Of a stretch of 64,000 nt of DNA, positions 33,990 through 43,844 are shown one piece after another. A model generated the notes under the pieces. It saw only the letters and a program-made list of their open reading frames with translations, made no database searches and was not told the DNA's origin. Each line of letters begins with the position of its first letter. Position 1 is the stretch's first letter. Source of the DNA: Crossiella sp. S99.2 (GTDB taxonomy: Bacteria; Actinomycetota; Actinomycetes; Mycobacteriales; Pseudonocardiaceae); assembly GCF_023094165.1 (NCBI RefSeq), contig NZ_JALMDK010000004.1:434001-498000 (forward strand), written 5' to 3'. Both the position numbers and the translations under genes were made by a program.

Positions 33990-34622
33990 TTACCGGCCCA
34001 GCGCCCACCAGAGCGCTTCGTCGGCACCGTTGAAGAAGTCTTGGCCGTCGAACTCGGTGCCGCCGAGATAGACGCGGCCGGTGATCATGTGGTGTTCGGC
34101 GTCGGCCTGCGCCGGGGTCGGGCGGCGATCCTTGCCCCATTCGGTGCGAGTGCCGGAAGTGAACTCGGCCAGTCCTTGCGTCCATGCCAGAGCGTGGATC
34201 TGACCTTTGACGAAGTCGCCTCGATCGCGAAGCGGGTTCAGCTCGCCAGCCCGCTGCATGATCTCATTCTCGGTGCGCAACGTCGGCTCTGGGTGCGCGA
34301 TGCCCATCGCCTGAACGACGGCCAGTGCGTCCGCTTGGGTGCGCTCGACGATCTCCAGGGCGATGCAGCCGGGCCAGGGGTAGGGCTTGCGTGCGCCGGT
34401 CAGCCAGATCTCCGGCGCGTCGGAGGTCGAGTCGTTGCGCCAGAGCTGGGCGTAGAAGCTGCTGCTGCCCTCGTCCCAGCCCCAGATGCTTTGCTGTTCC
34501 CAGCCAGGCAGGTCGACGGCATCGTGCAGTTGATAGCCAGGCCTGGCGGTGTGGTTACGGGAGTGGTCGGGAACGCTCATGGTGATCAGTCTGCCGTTCC
34601 CGAGTAGCTGACTGAAGGTCAT
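33990..34622 (-). CDS. Uncharacterised protein
   Basis: 210 residues from ATG 34622, which has GAGGCAGCC upstream and overlaps a short upstream frame ending in GGATGA; ATG 34580 (MSVPDHSRN) is an alternative. The sequence is Trp-rich (DLPGWEQQSIWGWDE, YAQLWRND, WTQGLAEF) with no membrane segment and no motif I can name. The end (GGTEFDGQDFFNGADEALWWALGR) is well formed, so the frame looks real. The 234 bp between it and the SARP start show no gene. Confidence 0.6.
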   Translation of the reverse strand: MTFSQLLGNGRLITMSVPDHSRNHTARPGYQLHDAVDLPGWEQQSIWGWDEGSSSFYAQLWRNDSTSDAPEIWLTGARKPYPWPGCIALEIVERTQADALAVVQAMGIAHPEPTLRTENEIMQRAGELNPLRDRGDFVKGQIHALAWTQGLAEFTSGTRTEWGKDRRPTPAQADAEHHMITGRVYLGGTEFDGQDFFNGADEALWWALGR

Positions 34623-34764
34623 CCGGCTGCCTCGGTCCGGACCTTCTTGACGAACATCTCGTCGGGACCTGCCCCTCGCGTGCGCCGTAGTCCTCCTCGG
34701 ACGACTGATCCTGGTCTAGGTCGTGATCTGCCGAGTAGTCGTGACGCTCCTGCACATCAGACAC
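34555..34764 (-). CDS. Possible small acidic protein, perhaps frameshifted
   Basis: 69 codons. The first 27 (MSDVQERHDYSADHDLDQDQ, then SSEEDYG) look protein-like, but the rest is Arg/Ser-rich. In another frame the same stretch ends DEMFVKKVRTEAAG and stops in ATGA overlap with the next gene. A frameshift joining the two halves would give a neat coupled gene. Low confidence. Confidence 0.25.
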   Translation of the reverse strand: MSDVQERHDYSADHDLDQDQSSEEDYGAREGQVPTRCSSRRSGPRQPDDLQSATRERQTDHHERSRPLP

Positions 34765-34777
34765 TCTTGATCAAGAG
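34764..34777. promoter_or_regulatory. Perfect 14-bp palindrome upstream of SbcCD operon
   Basis: CTCTTGATCAAGAG is fully palindromic and lies 75 bp before the operon start. A second, smaller inverted repeat, ACTCAAAAGAGT, is at about 34797-34808. The core CTTGAT..TCAAG recurs at 45892-45906 by the XRE/DUF397 locus. Probable operator. Confidence 0.5.
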
Positions 34778-34851
34778 AGCATCTACCTGCACAAATACTC
34801 AAAAGAGTGGCAATTACTGGAATACCTTGGAACTCTGCTACGGTTCCGGCC

Positions 34852-35649
34852 ATGGCGGAGTCACTGGAGGACCTGGAGCGCCGCATCGGCGATCTCCGGA
34901 ACGCGGTGCGACGGGCGGCCATGTCCGGCGACCGAGTCCGAGCAGGCGAATTGCGCGCTGATCTACGCAAGGCGGAGGACGCCTGGGGCGAGGCCATCAC
35001 GGCGCTGACCGAGCCGGCGAAGGAGCCGGCACCGTCCAGCACCTCAGGGCCGATGGTGTCGATCCGGGACCAGGTTCACCAGGCCCTCACTGTTCTCGGC
35101 ATTCCGGCCTCACCCAAGTTGATCGTCGCCGTACATGGCGCCTTCTTCGCGGGCGAACTGGTCGGGACCCAGCTGACCAGTCTGCGCCGCGACGAGGAAC
35201 GTTCCTTTCGGTCCTCGCCTCACGCCCGCCCGTACTACCTGTGCAGTGCTCTGACTGCGGACCGGCTCGTGCCTGCCCGCGGCCTACTGGCGGTCTCCAC
35301 CTGGCCGCTGACGCAGCGCGTCATAGGACCGCTCAGTCCACGCGTGGACTTCCTCACCGCGGCCATCCGGCTGGCCGATCAGGTCAGCCGGATCGCGGAA
35401 CCGACTCTGCCCGCGCAGCGGCTGCTGTGGCAGTTCGCCGCGAACATCCCCGGCGCCACCACAACCTTCGAGGCCATGGTGCCGGCCAATGTTGCCGACG
35501 CGGCGAAATCAGAACTGACCATCCACCACGAAGCCGACCACGCACACCGTGCGGCGGCGGCATCCCGAGGCCGGACGCAGCTCGATGAGATCCATCAGCT
35601 GTTCGGCTCGGCACTCAAGCTCGTGCACCGCACCAAGAACGACGCTTGA
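34852..35649 (+). CDS. Coiled-coil start protein of SbcCD-helicase operon, unknown function
   Basis: 265 residues from ATG 34852. The first 50 residues form a charged coiled coil (ESLEDLERRIGDLRNAVRRA, AGELRADLRKAEDAWGEA). The rest is a globular domain with VSIRDQVHQALTVLGIPAS, a possible winged helix, and LTSLRRDEERSFRSS. No catalytic motif is recognised. It is the first gene of a six-gene unit with SbcC/SbcD, a Cas4-like nuclease and a helicase, so it may be a sensor or DNA-binding adaptor. A longer start at 34807 is possible. Confidence 0.65.
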   Translation: MAESLEDLERRIGDLRNAVRRAAMSGDRVRAGELRADLRKAEDAWGEAITALTEPAKEPAPSSTSGPMVSIRDQVHQALTVLGIPASPKLIVAVHGAFFAGELVGTQLTSLRRDEERSFRSSPHARPYYLCSALTADRLVPARGLLAVSTWPLTQRVIGPLSPRVDFLTAAIRLADQVSRIAEPTLPAQRLLWQFAANIPGATTTFEAMVPANVADAAKSELTIHHEADHAHRAAAASRGRTQLDEIHQLFGSALKLVHRTKNDA

Positions 35650-35686
35650 ACGAACTCTCTCCCGCGCTCCCCCGCGAAGGAAGACA

Positions 35687-36814
35687 GTGAAGGACATCAA
35701 CGCCCGGCTCGACCGCATCCGCGGATCGGCCGAGCCACTCAAACACAACGCGCGGACCATCGCCGCGCTGACCAGCAACCCAGGCTGCGCACGCAGGGCC
35801 GTCCTGGACGGGGCGGCCGTTGACAAGCAGGCGCTCGCCGAACACCTCGGATTCGCCATTCCGTTCGGCATGTCGAACTTCGCCCTCGCGCGCGGCAACG
35901 CGTTTGAGGCGCACGTCAAGGCGAACGGCTGTGCTCAATTGTTGCGCCTTCTGCGTGAACAGCTTGGGCTACCGCTGCCGGAGGTGTCCTACGACGACCT
36001 CAACAGCGTTGCCGGGCACGAGACGTTGGAGGCGCGGCACCTCCGTTCGCGCCAGCTGCTGGCGCATGCGGCGGACTCCAACCACGACGCCGGGACCCTG
36101 TTTGACCACCCGCTGTTGAGGATCGGCATCGGCGGCCGCAACGTGTACCTCGAGCCGGACCTCATCGCGTTCCAGCTCCGGGATCGCTTCCACGTTGTGG
36201 AGATCAAGTCCTTCCCGATCATCGACCGGCAGGCGGACGGAAGCAAGGTCGCCGCGGCGGCGATCCAGTCCTCCGTCTACGTCCTGGCACTACGCGACCT
36301 CCTCACACAGTGGGGCGCCGACCCGGAACTCGTCTCGCACCAGGTGATCCTGGTGTGCCCCGAGGACTTCTCGAACTGGCCGACCGCCGCCCTGCTCGAC
36401 GTGCGCAAGCAACTGACGGTCGTGCGACGCCAGCTTGCCCGGCTCACCAGCATCGATACGATCATGTCCACCTTGCCAGTCGGCCTGACCCTCGACCTGC
36501 GGCCCGATGAGACGGGCAAGGCGACGCGGCCGGTCGCCGAACTGGTCGACGCGCTTGGACAGCTCGAAGCCCGCTACGCACCGGAATGCCTCGCCACCTG
36601 CGAGATGGGTCGCTTCTGCCGAGCAGGCGCACAGGGACAGTCTGCCGCGCTCGGCCGGTCCGTCCAGGAGGATCTGGCTGGGATCGACACGTTCTCCGTC
36701 GCCCTCGGGCTGGCCGACGGCACGCTGATGCCGGGTGCTCACCAACTCGAGGCGGCGCAACTGCTGCGGCTCGCTGACGCGCTACGCCAGGAATGCCTTG
36801 GCGGGGTCGCATGA
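35687..36814 (+). CDS. Cas4/RecB-like PD-(D/E)XK nuclease with four-cysteine Fe-S site
   Basis: 375 residues from GTG 35687 (GAAGGAAG at 35676-35683). Motifs in order: Cys34 (NPGCARRAVL), RGNAFEAHV (RecB motif I, residues 69-77), EPDLIAF (Asp158), HVVEIKSF (Glu172, Lys174), QSSVY (Gln194-Tyr198, the QxxxY motif), then Cys301, Cys305 and Cys311 (CLATCEMGRFC). This full set matches Cas4/AddB-type nucleases, where four Cys hold a 4Fe-4S cluster and the PD-(D/E)XK site cuts single-stranded DNA ends. No cas genes are near. It is coupled to the next gene by ATGA overlap, and a role in processing ends made by SbcCD and the helicase is likely. Confidence 0.85.
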   Translation: MKDINARLDRIRGSAEPLKHNARTIAALTSNPGCARRAVLDGAAVDKQALAEHLGFAIPFGMSNFALARGNAFEAHVKANGCAQLLRLLREQLGLPLPEVSYDDLNSVAGHETLEARHLRSRQLLAHAADSNHDAGTLFDHPLLRIGIGGRNVYLEPDLIAFQLRDRFHVVEIKSFPIIDRQADGSKVAAAAIQSSVYVLALRDLLTQWGADPELVSHQVILVCPEDFSNWPTAALLDVRKQLTVVRRQLARLTSIDTIMSTLPVGLTLDLRPDETGKATRPVAELVDALGQLEARYAPECLATCEMGRFCRAGAQGQSAALGRSVQEDLAGIDTFSVALGLADGTLMPGAHQLEAAQLLRLADALRQECLGGVA

Positions 36815-38280
36815 GCACGCTCACCGCGCTGGCTCGCGCCCACGCGGCTCACCTCGGCCGCGCCCAGCCGATAACCACCGTGCGGCACGTCCACATCGCC
36901 GACCGCCCGCTGGTCTGCGTGCCACTGGCAATGGCCGGCGAGGCCAACGCACCGCTGGCCATCCTGGTGGGCCAGGACCGGACAAACCCGAAACTCATAG
37001 TTGTTCCGCAGCCACGGAACCGGACACGGCGTTTCGAGTTCGCCGACTCGCTCGCCCTCGTTGTCCTGAACTACCTTTCCACCTTCCTCACCTCCACCGG
37101 GCACGTGGTGGAGGCCCCACAGGTGTGGGTGCCCAGCCGCGCAGGCATCGACTTCCTCCGGTTGTTCGGGAGGTCCACCCGGCTTCGTCGCACCACCGGT
37201 CCCTACGCCGTGTCTGTTTCCGTGCCCAGACTCGGCACCTGGCTGAGCTTCCTCGCCGAACGCGCGGGATACCCAGGATCATCGATGTTGCTGGCCGCTA
37301 CTGACGTGCTGGCGCAGCACTGGGCGACTGGGCAGAGCGCCTACGAGGACAGTCAACTGGCCGCCCAGTTCGGCTGGGTTGAACCGCCGCCGGGGATGAC
37401 CGGTCCGCAAGCCGCGCGCGTGGCCGAGGATCCGATCCGCTGTCCTCCGGCCGGCCCCGCCACTGACCCCACTTTCGATCGCGAGGTCCTGGCGCCAGCC
37501 ATTGCCGAGTACGACGCCGCGGCCAATAGGTCCGGACAGGCGCGAGCCATCACCCGCTTGGAGGGCGTGCTGCTTGGCCAGCTTGACCCCACCTGGCACC
37601 TGCTGTGGCGTGTCATCGACCGGCTTCGACAGCTGCCGGCGGGAGAGCACGTGGCGGCTCGTTGGACGAGAGACAGGGAGGACTATCTGAGGTTCCACGA
37701 CCGTGTCGCTACCGGCGGCCTCCCGCAGCCGAAACGGGACAGCGCCGTTGCCGCCGCGATCGGGCTCAATGATCTCGAACGACGTCAGGCCGCCTACGAC
37801 GCACAGCGCGCCTTCGACGATCCGCTGGTCATGGCTGAGCACCGCCTCAGCGGTGACGCGTTCGTCGGCACGGTCACCACCGTGCTCTCGGAACGACGAA
37901 TTGGTGCGGGACGAGGTGCTGTCTTGCGGCCATTGATCACGGTCGCCACCAGCGATCGCGTCCGGCTTCAACCGGGTGAAGCGAACTTGCACGACCAGGC
38001 GCGCCCGAAGCAGCGCGCCGAGATCATTTCCATGACCGCCACGACGGCTGACGAGCTGGAGATCACGGTGCAGCTCGCCGGCGGCATGGGCCGCGGTAGA
38101 ACGCCCGCACCGCGCAGCGTGCCCGCCGTGGGCGACCGGGTCTGCTTCAGCAACCTCACCGACAGTTTCCAGCCCCGCGGAACTTTCCCGGCCAGAGAGG
38201 ACACGCCGTGGACACACGGCGGACCACCGGTCCAGCCGGGTCCGGTCAATGACACTGACGCGGCGGAGGAGTGGTCATGA
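36811..38280 (+). CDS. Uncharacterised protein of SbcCD-helicase operon
   Basis: 489 residues from ATG 36811, with 4-bp overlaps on both sides (ATGA). The N-terminal 130 residues contain hydrophobic strands and FADSLALVVLNYLSTFL. The middle is helical with LERRQAAYDAQRAFDDPLVMAEHRL. The C-terminal part (RVRLQPGEANLHDQARPKQRAEIISMTAT, described as positions 388-416) looks like a small beta-barrel, as seen at the end of some helicase-associated proteins. I recognise no family. Strict coupling to the nuclease and helicase genes implies a stoichiometric complex. Confidence 0.7.
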   Translation: MSTLTALARAHAAHLGRAQPITTVRHVHIADRPLVCVPLAMAGEANAPLAILVGQDRTNPKLIVVPQPRNRTRRFEFADSLALVVLNYLSTFLTSTGHVVEAPQVWVPSRAGIDFLRLFGRSTRLRRTTGPYAVSVSVPRLGTWLSFLAERAGYPGSSMLLAATDVLAQHWATGQSAYEDSQLAAQFGWVEPPPGMTGPQAARVAEDPIRCPPAGPATDPTFDREVLAPAIAEYDAAANRSGQARAITRLEGVLLGQLDPTWHLLWRVIDRLRQLPAGEHVAARWTRDREDYLRFHDRVATGGLPQPKRDSAVAAAIGLNDLERRQAAYDAQRAFDDPLVMAEHRLSGDAFVGTVTTVLSERRIGAGRGAVLRPLITVATSDRVRLQPGEANLHDQARPKQRAEIISMTATTADELEITVQLAGGMGRGRTPAPRSVPAVGDRVCFSNLTDSFQPRGTFPAREDTPWTHGGPPVQPGPVNDTDAAEEWS

Positions 38281-39596
38281 TCGGGGAGGACGCTGCCACC
38301 GAGGCGCGGACCGCCATCACCGCGGTGCTGACCGAATTCACCACGGGCGGATCTCCTGGTGTCGTGGTGGATTCCCCGCCGGGTGCGGGCAAGTCCACCC
38401 TTGTGGTCGAAGCCGCCACCCGGCTCGCGGAAAACCACGAGCCAGTAATGGTCGTCGCCCAAACCAACGAACAGGTCGACGACCTCGTCGACCGGATGGC
38501 GCGTGCGGCCCCCGCGGTGCTGATCGGCCGATTGTCCGCCCAGGACTACGTGCCCACACCCCGGGTCAATCACAGCAACGTCACTGTCGCCACCAACGTT
38601 ACTGACCTCGGCCAACCTCAGATAACCGTTGGCACGGCGGCGAAATGGGTGCACATCACCGACCACCGATGGCCGTGGGCGATCCTCGACGAGGCGTACC
38701 AGATGCGCTCGGACATGCTGCTGCGCATCGCCCCCCGCTTCGACCGGGCATTGTTCGTCGGCGACCCCGGCCAGCTGGACCCATTCTCGACCGTGGACAT
38801 CGACCGGTGGACCGGCCTGCGCTGGGATCCGATGCAAAGTGCGGTCGCGGCAGTGCTCCGCAACAACCCCGGACTGCCCGTCCATCAGCTACCACTGTCC
38901 TGGCGGCTGGACACCTCGGCAGCGGCACCTGTATCCAAAGCGTTCTACCCGTTCACCGGATTCCGCGCGGCCACGGCCGCGGGGGTGCGGCAGCTCAGTT
39001 ACCAGACCCGAGGGTTCGGTCGCCCGGACGACGAAACGCTGGATACCGCCGCCCGCACCGGCTGGGCGCTGTACGAACTGCCCGCGCGGCACACGCTGCG
39101 TACGGACACCGAGGCGGTACACGCCGTTGTCGATCTGGCCGAACGGGTGCTCCAACGTGGGGCTGTCGCGCGGTCGGAGCTGGATCCGGCTGGATCCCCG
39201 GTTACCCTTGACCGGATCGCGATCGGTGCCGCGCACCGGGACCAGGCCGCTGCGATCCGGTTGGCGCTGCGGGACCGCGGTATTCCCGCGATCACAGTCG
39301 ACACTGCGAATCGCTTGCAAGGCAGCGAATACGACCTGACGCTCGTGCTGCATCCGTTGTCCGGACGCAGGGACGCCACGGCGTTCCACCTGGAGTCCGG
39401 GCGGCTCTGTGTGCTCACCTCCCGGCACCGGCACGCCTGCATCGTGGTGGCACGGGCCGGAATCCAGGAGCTGCTTGATGCCCACCCTTCCTCTGAACCA
39501 ATGCACATTGACGTGCCGGCGAAGTTTCCGGACGGCTGGGAAGCGAACCAGGCCATGCTCGCGCATCTGCGCGCTCACCGAGTAGCCGCGCCCTGA
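38277..39596 (+). CDS. SF1 helicase-like ATPase
   Basis: 439 residues from ATG 38277. Motif I is SPPGAGKST (33-41), motif Ia is AQTNEQVDDLV, motif II is WAILDEAYQM (Asp138-Glu139), motif III is FVGDPGQLDPF (161-170), and late motifs are ANRLQGSEYDLTLVLHP (motif V) and LTSRHRHACIVVARAG (motif VI region). This order matches superfamily 1 helicases of the RecD/Upf1/AAA_12 kind, but the protein is short, with small insertions. It may unwind DNA for the Cas4-like nuclease, an AddAB-like division of labour across separate genes. Confidence 0.82.
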   Translation: MIGEDAATEARTAITAVLTEFTTGGSPGVVVDSPPGAGKSTLVVEAATRLAENHEPVMVVAQTNEQVDDLVDRMARAAPAVLIGRLSAQDYVPTPRVNHSNVTVATNVTDLGQPQITVGTAAKWVHITDHRWPWAILDEAYQMRSDMLLRIAPRFDRALFVGDPGQLDPFSTVDIDRWTGLRWDPMQSAVAAVLRNNPGLPVHQLPLSWRLDTSAAAPVSKAFYPFTGFRAATAAGVRQLSYQTRGFGRPDDETLDTAARTGWALYELPARHTLRTDTEAVHAVVDLAERVLQRGAVARSELDPAGSPVTLDRIAIGAAHRDQAAAIRLALRDRGIPAITVDTANRLQGSEYDLTLVLHPLSGRRDATAFHLESGRLCVLTSRHRHACIVVARAGIQELLDAHPSSEPMHIDVPAKFPDGWEANQAMLAHLRAHRVAAP

Positions 39597-39612
39597 CCCC
39601 AGGAGTGGGACA

Positions 39613-40854
39613 GTGAAAATTCTGCATACTTCCGACTGGCATGTCGGTCGGACGACCTACGGGCAGTCCCGGTCCGTTGACCACGACTCCGTACTACAGG
39701 AGATCATAACCCTGGCCCGGAGCGAACGACCGGACCTGATCGTGCACTCCGGCGATCTGTTCGACCACGCCCGACCGTCCATTGAGGACATGGGCAAGGT
39801 CGTGACCGTGCTCAAGGAAGTGGCCGCGATCGCCCCGGTTGTCGTCGTTCGAGGGAACCACGACTCGGCGGCCATGTTCCAGTTCTTCAGCCACGCCTTC
39901 GGTATCGACCACGGAATCCATTTCGTTGACGAGCCGCGGAACCCCGACGCAGGCGGTGTGCTGAGGTTCCCCTGCGGCGATGGCACCGGGTTGCGACTGG
40001 CGGTGCTCCCGTTCGTACACGCCAACCGCGTTGTCGATGCCTTCGACGACGTCAACCACTGGCGCGCCGCGTATGCCGAGCGGATCGGCCGGATGGAGCA
40101 GGAACTGGCCGCCGAACTGCTGCGCGACTTCGACCCGCGCCGCGACATCGCGATGTTCGCCGCGCATCAGTACGTCAGCGGCGCACACATCAACGGAAGC
40201 GAGCGGTCGGCACACGTAGCCGACTTCTATGCCACCAACCCAAAGCATGTGCCTGCAGTCGGTTACGCCGCATTCGGCCACATCCACAAACCCCAGCGGT
40301 TGCCGAGTACCCGAGTGCCTGGCCGATACGCGGGGTCGCCGATCCAGCTCGACTTCGGTGAGGCCGGTGAACAGAAAAGCGTCGTCCTCGTCGATCTGCG
40401 ACCCGGTCAGCAAGCCGACATCGAACTCGCCGAGCTGGGCGGCGGGCGTCCACTGCGACGGTTGGACGGCACCCTCGACGAGTTGCGCGCACTTGCGCCG
40501 GCGGTCGGCCGTGAACTGTGCCTGGTCACCGTCCACACGCCGACCCACCTGCCGAACCTGACCGAGCAAGTCCTCGGGTTGCTCCCCGACGCGGTCGTGC
40601 TCGACGTCAAAGGGATCTGTGCGGACCAGAAGCTGGAAGTGCTCAACAAGCAGAGCGTTTCCGCGGACGCCGAACCGGACCTCAACGAGTACTTCCGCGA
40701 CTTCCTCGCCGACCAGGGCAGCAACACCGTTGCCGCGGACCGGCTCATGGCTGCGTTCACGACCGTGCTGACACGCATCGAGGAAGAACAGCAAACACCG
40801 TTGCCAGAGGAATCCCTGCTCACCCAACCGCTGGAGTCGCCATGCGGCCACTGA
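39613..40854 (+). CDS. sbcD: SbcD-type DNA repair exonuclease (Mre11 family)
   Basis: 413 residues from GTG 39613 (AGGAG at 39601-39605). Metallophosphoesterase motifs: HTSDWHVG (Asp8, His10), VHSGDLFDH (Asp48), RGNHD (82-84), AAHQYV, and FGHIHKPQ. It forms the two-manganese nuclease that with SbcC opens hairpins and degrades double-stranded ends. Chromosomal sbcD normally sits only with sbcC; here both are embedded in a larger operon, so this may be a defence-dedicated copy. It overlaps sbcC by 13 bp. Confidence 0.9.
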   Translation: MKILHTSDWHVGRTTYGQSRSVDHDSVLQEIITLARSERPDLIVHSGDLFDHARPSIEDMGKVVTVLKEVAAIAPVVVVRGNHDSAAMFQFFSHAFGIDHGIHFVDEPRNPDAGGVLRFPCGDGTGLRLAVLPFVHANRVVDAFDDVNHWRAAYAERIGRMEQELAAELLRDFDPRRDIAMFAAHQYVSGAHINGSERSAHVADFYATNPKHVPAVGYAAFGHIHKPQRLPSTRVPGRYAGSPIQLDFGEAGEQKSVVLVDLRPGQQADIELAELGGGRPLRRLDGTLDELRALAPAVGRELCLVTVHTPTHLPNLTEQVLGLLPDAVVLDVKGICADQKLEVLNKQSVSADAEPDLNEYFRDFLADQGSNTVAADRLMAAFTTVLTRIEEEQQTPLPEESLLTQPLESPCGH

Positions 40855-43844
40855 AACTCAAACTCGCAGGGCTTCGTTCCTACCTCTCTGAGGTGGAGAT
40901 CGACTTCACCGACGTGAACCTGATGGCGATCGTCGGCGACACCGGCGCGGGCAAGTCGTCGCTACTGGAAGCGCTGTGCTTCGCCCTCTACGGCGCATGC
41001 ACCTGGAACGCCGGGAGCGGCAAGGCGCTGGTTGCTGACGGTGGCGATGGCACCCTCCGGGTTGAACTGACCTTCCAGGCGAAGGGCAAGACCTGGCGCG
41101 TCACTCGAACCAACTCTGTCGGCACCTATCCCCCGGCGATCCACCAGCTCGAGGGACTCGACGACAACTCCCGATTCGACAACGCGGCCCCGGTCAACAA
41201 AGCCATCGAGAACCTCGTCGGCCTGAAACACTCCGCCTTCCTGAAGGCAGTCGTGCTTCCACAGGGTCGCTTCCAAGAGCTGCTCCACACCCGCGAAGCC
41301 GACCGCACCGCCATCCTCAAGGACATCCTCGGACTCGACCAGATCACCGAGGTACGCAAGGAGGCCACCCGACTGCACGAGCGGCTGCAACCGCTGCTGG
41401 AGAAGACACGACTGCACCGCGCCCGCCTGCTGCCAGACCCGGCAGGGACCATCAACGACGCCACCCAGCGCCTGGACGCCGCGACGAAACGCGGCAGACA
41501 ACTCGAACAGGTCCAACGTGCGGTCGAAAACGCCACCCAGGCGGTGCAAGCAGCGACGGACAAGGCTGCGGAGTACCGCGCCGCGGCGCGCAACCTGAGC
41601 ACGCGGATCCCGGCTGACACCGCACAGAAGTACGACCGTCTGATCGATCTCGCTACCGGCTTGGCAAGCGACCTTGCTGAAGTCGAGACAGAACTCGATC
41701 TGCTTGAGGACAAGGAGGGTGACCTCAAGCGAATCCTGGCTCGCGCCGACGCCGAAGGCACCGGAATGACGCAAGCCACTGAGGCAGCCGCGACACTGGC
41801 CTCGGTGCTTGGTCAACTGCCCGGCATCGCGGGCGCCGAGCACCATCTCAGTGGACAACGCGCGGCCATTGCCGAAGACCGCGCCAAGTTCGATCGCCGT
41901 GCTCACGACCGTGAGCAACTCGCCGAGCAAGCTCAACTGGCACAGAATCGAACCGCCAGCGCACAGGAGACACGTGACTCCGCGGAGCAGGAACACGGCC
42001 GGTGCGCCACGCTGCTCAACAACGCCCGACTGACACTCGATGCAGTATCCGCCGCGGAACAGAAGGGCGTGTCAGCGCGTGCGGAGCTACGTCGGCGCAC
42101 GCTGGAAGCGGGCGAGGCAGAACAGACCGCAGAACAGGCCAGAATCGAGTTCGAGACCGCAGAACAGCATCTCGCCACGGTGCAGCGCGCGGACGCCGCG
42201 GCTCATGCCGCATCCGCGAGCGGCCCCGGGGATCCCTGCCCGATCTGCATCCGGCCGCTGCCCACCGACTTCGTTGCGCCGAGCACGACCGAGACGAAGC
42301 AAGCGAGTAGCGCTCGAACCACCGCACAGAGGCGTGCCAAGGCAATGGACGCCAAACATGCCGTGGCGGCTGCGGCGCTCAAGACCGGCCAGGCAACGGT
42401 AGAGACAGCGGCAATGGCGCTGGAGACGGCACGCACCGCCCATCGAGAGAAGTACGCCGCGGCAAGAGAAGTGCTGCCAGAGCTTGACCTTGACCAGAAT
42501 GACGCGACGGTCCTCACCGCGGTTCAGACAGCGGTGAATCGGGCCGACGACGAACTACAGAAGGCCGTCCAAGCAGCCACGGTAGCCCAGCGCGCCTTGG
42601 ACGAACACGACATCGAGTCGGTCCACTTGCAACGCGCGCTCACCGACCGCGAGACCGGCTTGGTCGTGGCGCAGCAGGACCTGGACCAGCGACGGGAGAA
42701 GGTTGCCGACACACAGCGCACCGTCCCGGCTGCCTATCGGATTGACGGAGACCTGCACTTTCCTGAGCTTGACCAGAGCCTCCAGCGTGCCCGCCTGCGC
42801 AGGGACGAACTGCGGGCCCTCGCACAGGAACTGGATACTGTCCAGGAGCAGCTCAAGCAGGCAGGTATCGAGAAACAGCGGCTTGACGACGATCATCGGA
42901 GCACCATCGACGAGCCTGCCGATCAGCTGGGTCGGCGCTTCGAGATCGTGGCGGAGCACATCCTCGACACGGTCATGCTGGCCGAGTTCCCGCCAGCACC
43001 CGAGCGCCCAGTCCCGAGCACCCTTGCCGGCGATGCACGATGGGCCACGAGCGTGCTGGCCTCGGCCAAGGCCATCGTCAACTGGTGTGCGGATGCCGCG
43101 GGGGCGCAGGACGGACTCGCTGAGTCCGCCGCAGCTGACGCGACCCGGAAACTCGAGGACGCCGACGTTGCGAATCAGGAGACGCTGCGCGGTCTCATGG
43201 TGGAGGCAGCCACCGACGTGCGCATTGCCGAACGGGATCGCAGCAAGGCAGTGACCGAGCAACCGCTCTGCGTTGAACTCGACCACCGAATCTCCAGCGC
43301 CGCGCCCGCAGTCGACAGCCTCCACGAACTCGCCGCACTGCTGGCGGACGGCAAGTTCGTCGCCACCGTGGTTAAACGCCGTCAGCGCGCGCTGCTGGGC
43401 ATCGCCTCGGAGTTGTTCCAGTCGATGACGCGGTCCCGCTTCGCGTTCTTCGACGACTTCCGCGTCGTCGACAACCAGACAGGTCAACCCCGTGAGGTCA
43501 AGACGCTCTCCGGCGGCGAGACCTTCCTGGCCAGCTTGGCCCTTGCTCTGGCGCTCGTAGAACTCACCGCACGCGGCGGTGGCCGGGTCGAGGCTCTGTT
43601 CCTCGACGAGGGCTTTGGTTCCCTGGACACCAACGTCCTCTCCGAGGCGCTGGACGCGCTCGCTCACCAGGCCAGCGGCGGGCGTCTGGTGGCCGTGATC
43701 AGCCACATGCGCGCGGTCGCTGAGAACGTGGACGACGTGCTGTTGGTGACGAAGGCCCTTGGCGGCAGTCAGGCCCGCTGGCTAACATCCGCCGAGCGAA
43801 ACCAGGCCATCACGGACGAGTTGGTGACCGGCCTACTTGAGTAG
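40842..43844 (+). CDS. sbcC: SbcC-type SMC-like ATPase (Rad50 family)
   Basis: 1000 residues from ATG 40842; the frame is open further upstream inside sbcD but is not coding there. Walker A is GDTGAGKSS (32-40). Long coiled coils flank the zinc hook CPIC (about residues 466-469, [12 protein letters not shown]). The ABC signature [20 protein letters not shown] is near residue 888, and Walker [13 protein letters not shown] is near 920. Rad50-like proteins clamp DNA ends and drive Mre11/SbcD. It is the last gene of the operon; the next 560 bp are non-coding. Confidence 0.92.
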   Translation: MRPLKLKLAGLRSYLSEVEIDFTDVNLMAIVGDTGAGKSSLLEALCFALYGACTWNAGSGKALVADGGDGTLRVELTFQAKGKTWRVTRTNSVGTYPPAIHQLEGLDDNSRFDNAAPVNKAIENLVGLKHSAFLKAVVLPQGRFQELLHTREADRTAILKDILGLDQITEVRKEATRLHERLQPLLEKTRLHRARLLPDPAGTINDATQRLDAATKRGRQLEQVQRAVENATQAVQAATDKAAEYRAAARNLSTRIPADTAQKYDRLIDLATGLASDLAEVETELDLLEDKEGDLKRILARADAEGTGMTQATEAAATLASVLGQLPGIAGAEHHLSGQRAAIAEDRAKFDRRAHDREQLAEQAQLAQNRTASAQETRDSAEQEHGRCATLLNNARLTLDAVSAAEQKGVSARAELRRRTLEAGEAEQTAEQARIEFETAEQHLATVQRADAAAHAASASGPGDPCPICIRPLPTDFVAPSTTETKQASSARTTAQRRAKAMDAKHAVAAAALKTGQATVETAAMALETARTAHREKYAAAREVLPELDLDQNDATVLTAVQTAVNRADDELQKAVQAATVAQRALDEHDIESVHLQRALTDRETGLVVAQQDLDQRREKVADTQRTVPAAYRIDGDLHFPELDQSLQRARLRRDELRALAQELDTVQEQLKQAGIEKQRLDDDHRSTIDEPADQLGRRFEIVAEHILDTVMLAEFPPAPERPVPSTLAGDARWATSVLASAKAIVNWCADAAGAQDGLAESAAADATRKLEDADVANQETLRGLMVEAATDVRIAERDRSKAVTEQPLCVELDHRISSAAPAVDSLHELAALLADGKFVATVVKRRQRALLGIASELFQSMTRSRFAFFDDFRVVDNQTGQPREVKTLSGGETFLASLALALALVELTARGGGRVEALFLDEGFGSLDTNVLSEALDALAHQASGGRLVAVISHMRAVAENVDDVLLVTKALGGSQARWLTSAERNQAITDELVTGLLE

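Noticed and set aside
35687..36814. A CRISPR-associated cas4 gene
   Set aside because: The protein is Cas4/RecB-like, but no cas1, cas2 or repeat array is nearby; helicase and SbcCD genes point to a different system.
39694..40851. Reverse open frames across sbcD and sbcC (also 42555-43706)
   Set aside because: Shadows of genes with complete nuclease and ATPase motifs on the forward strand.
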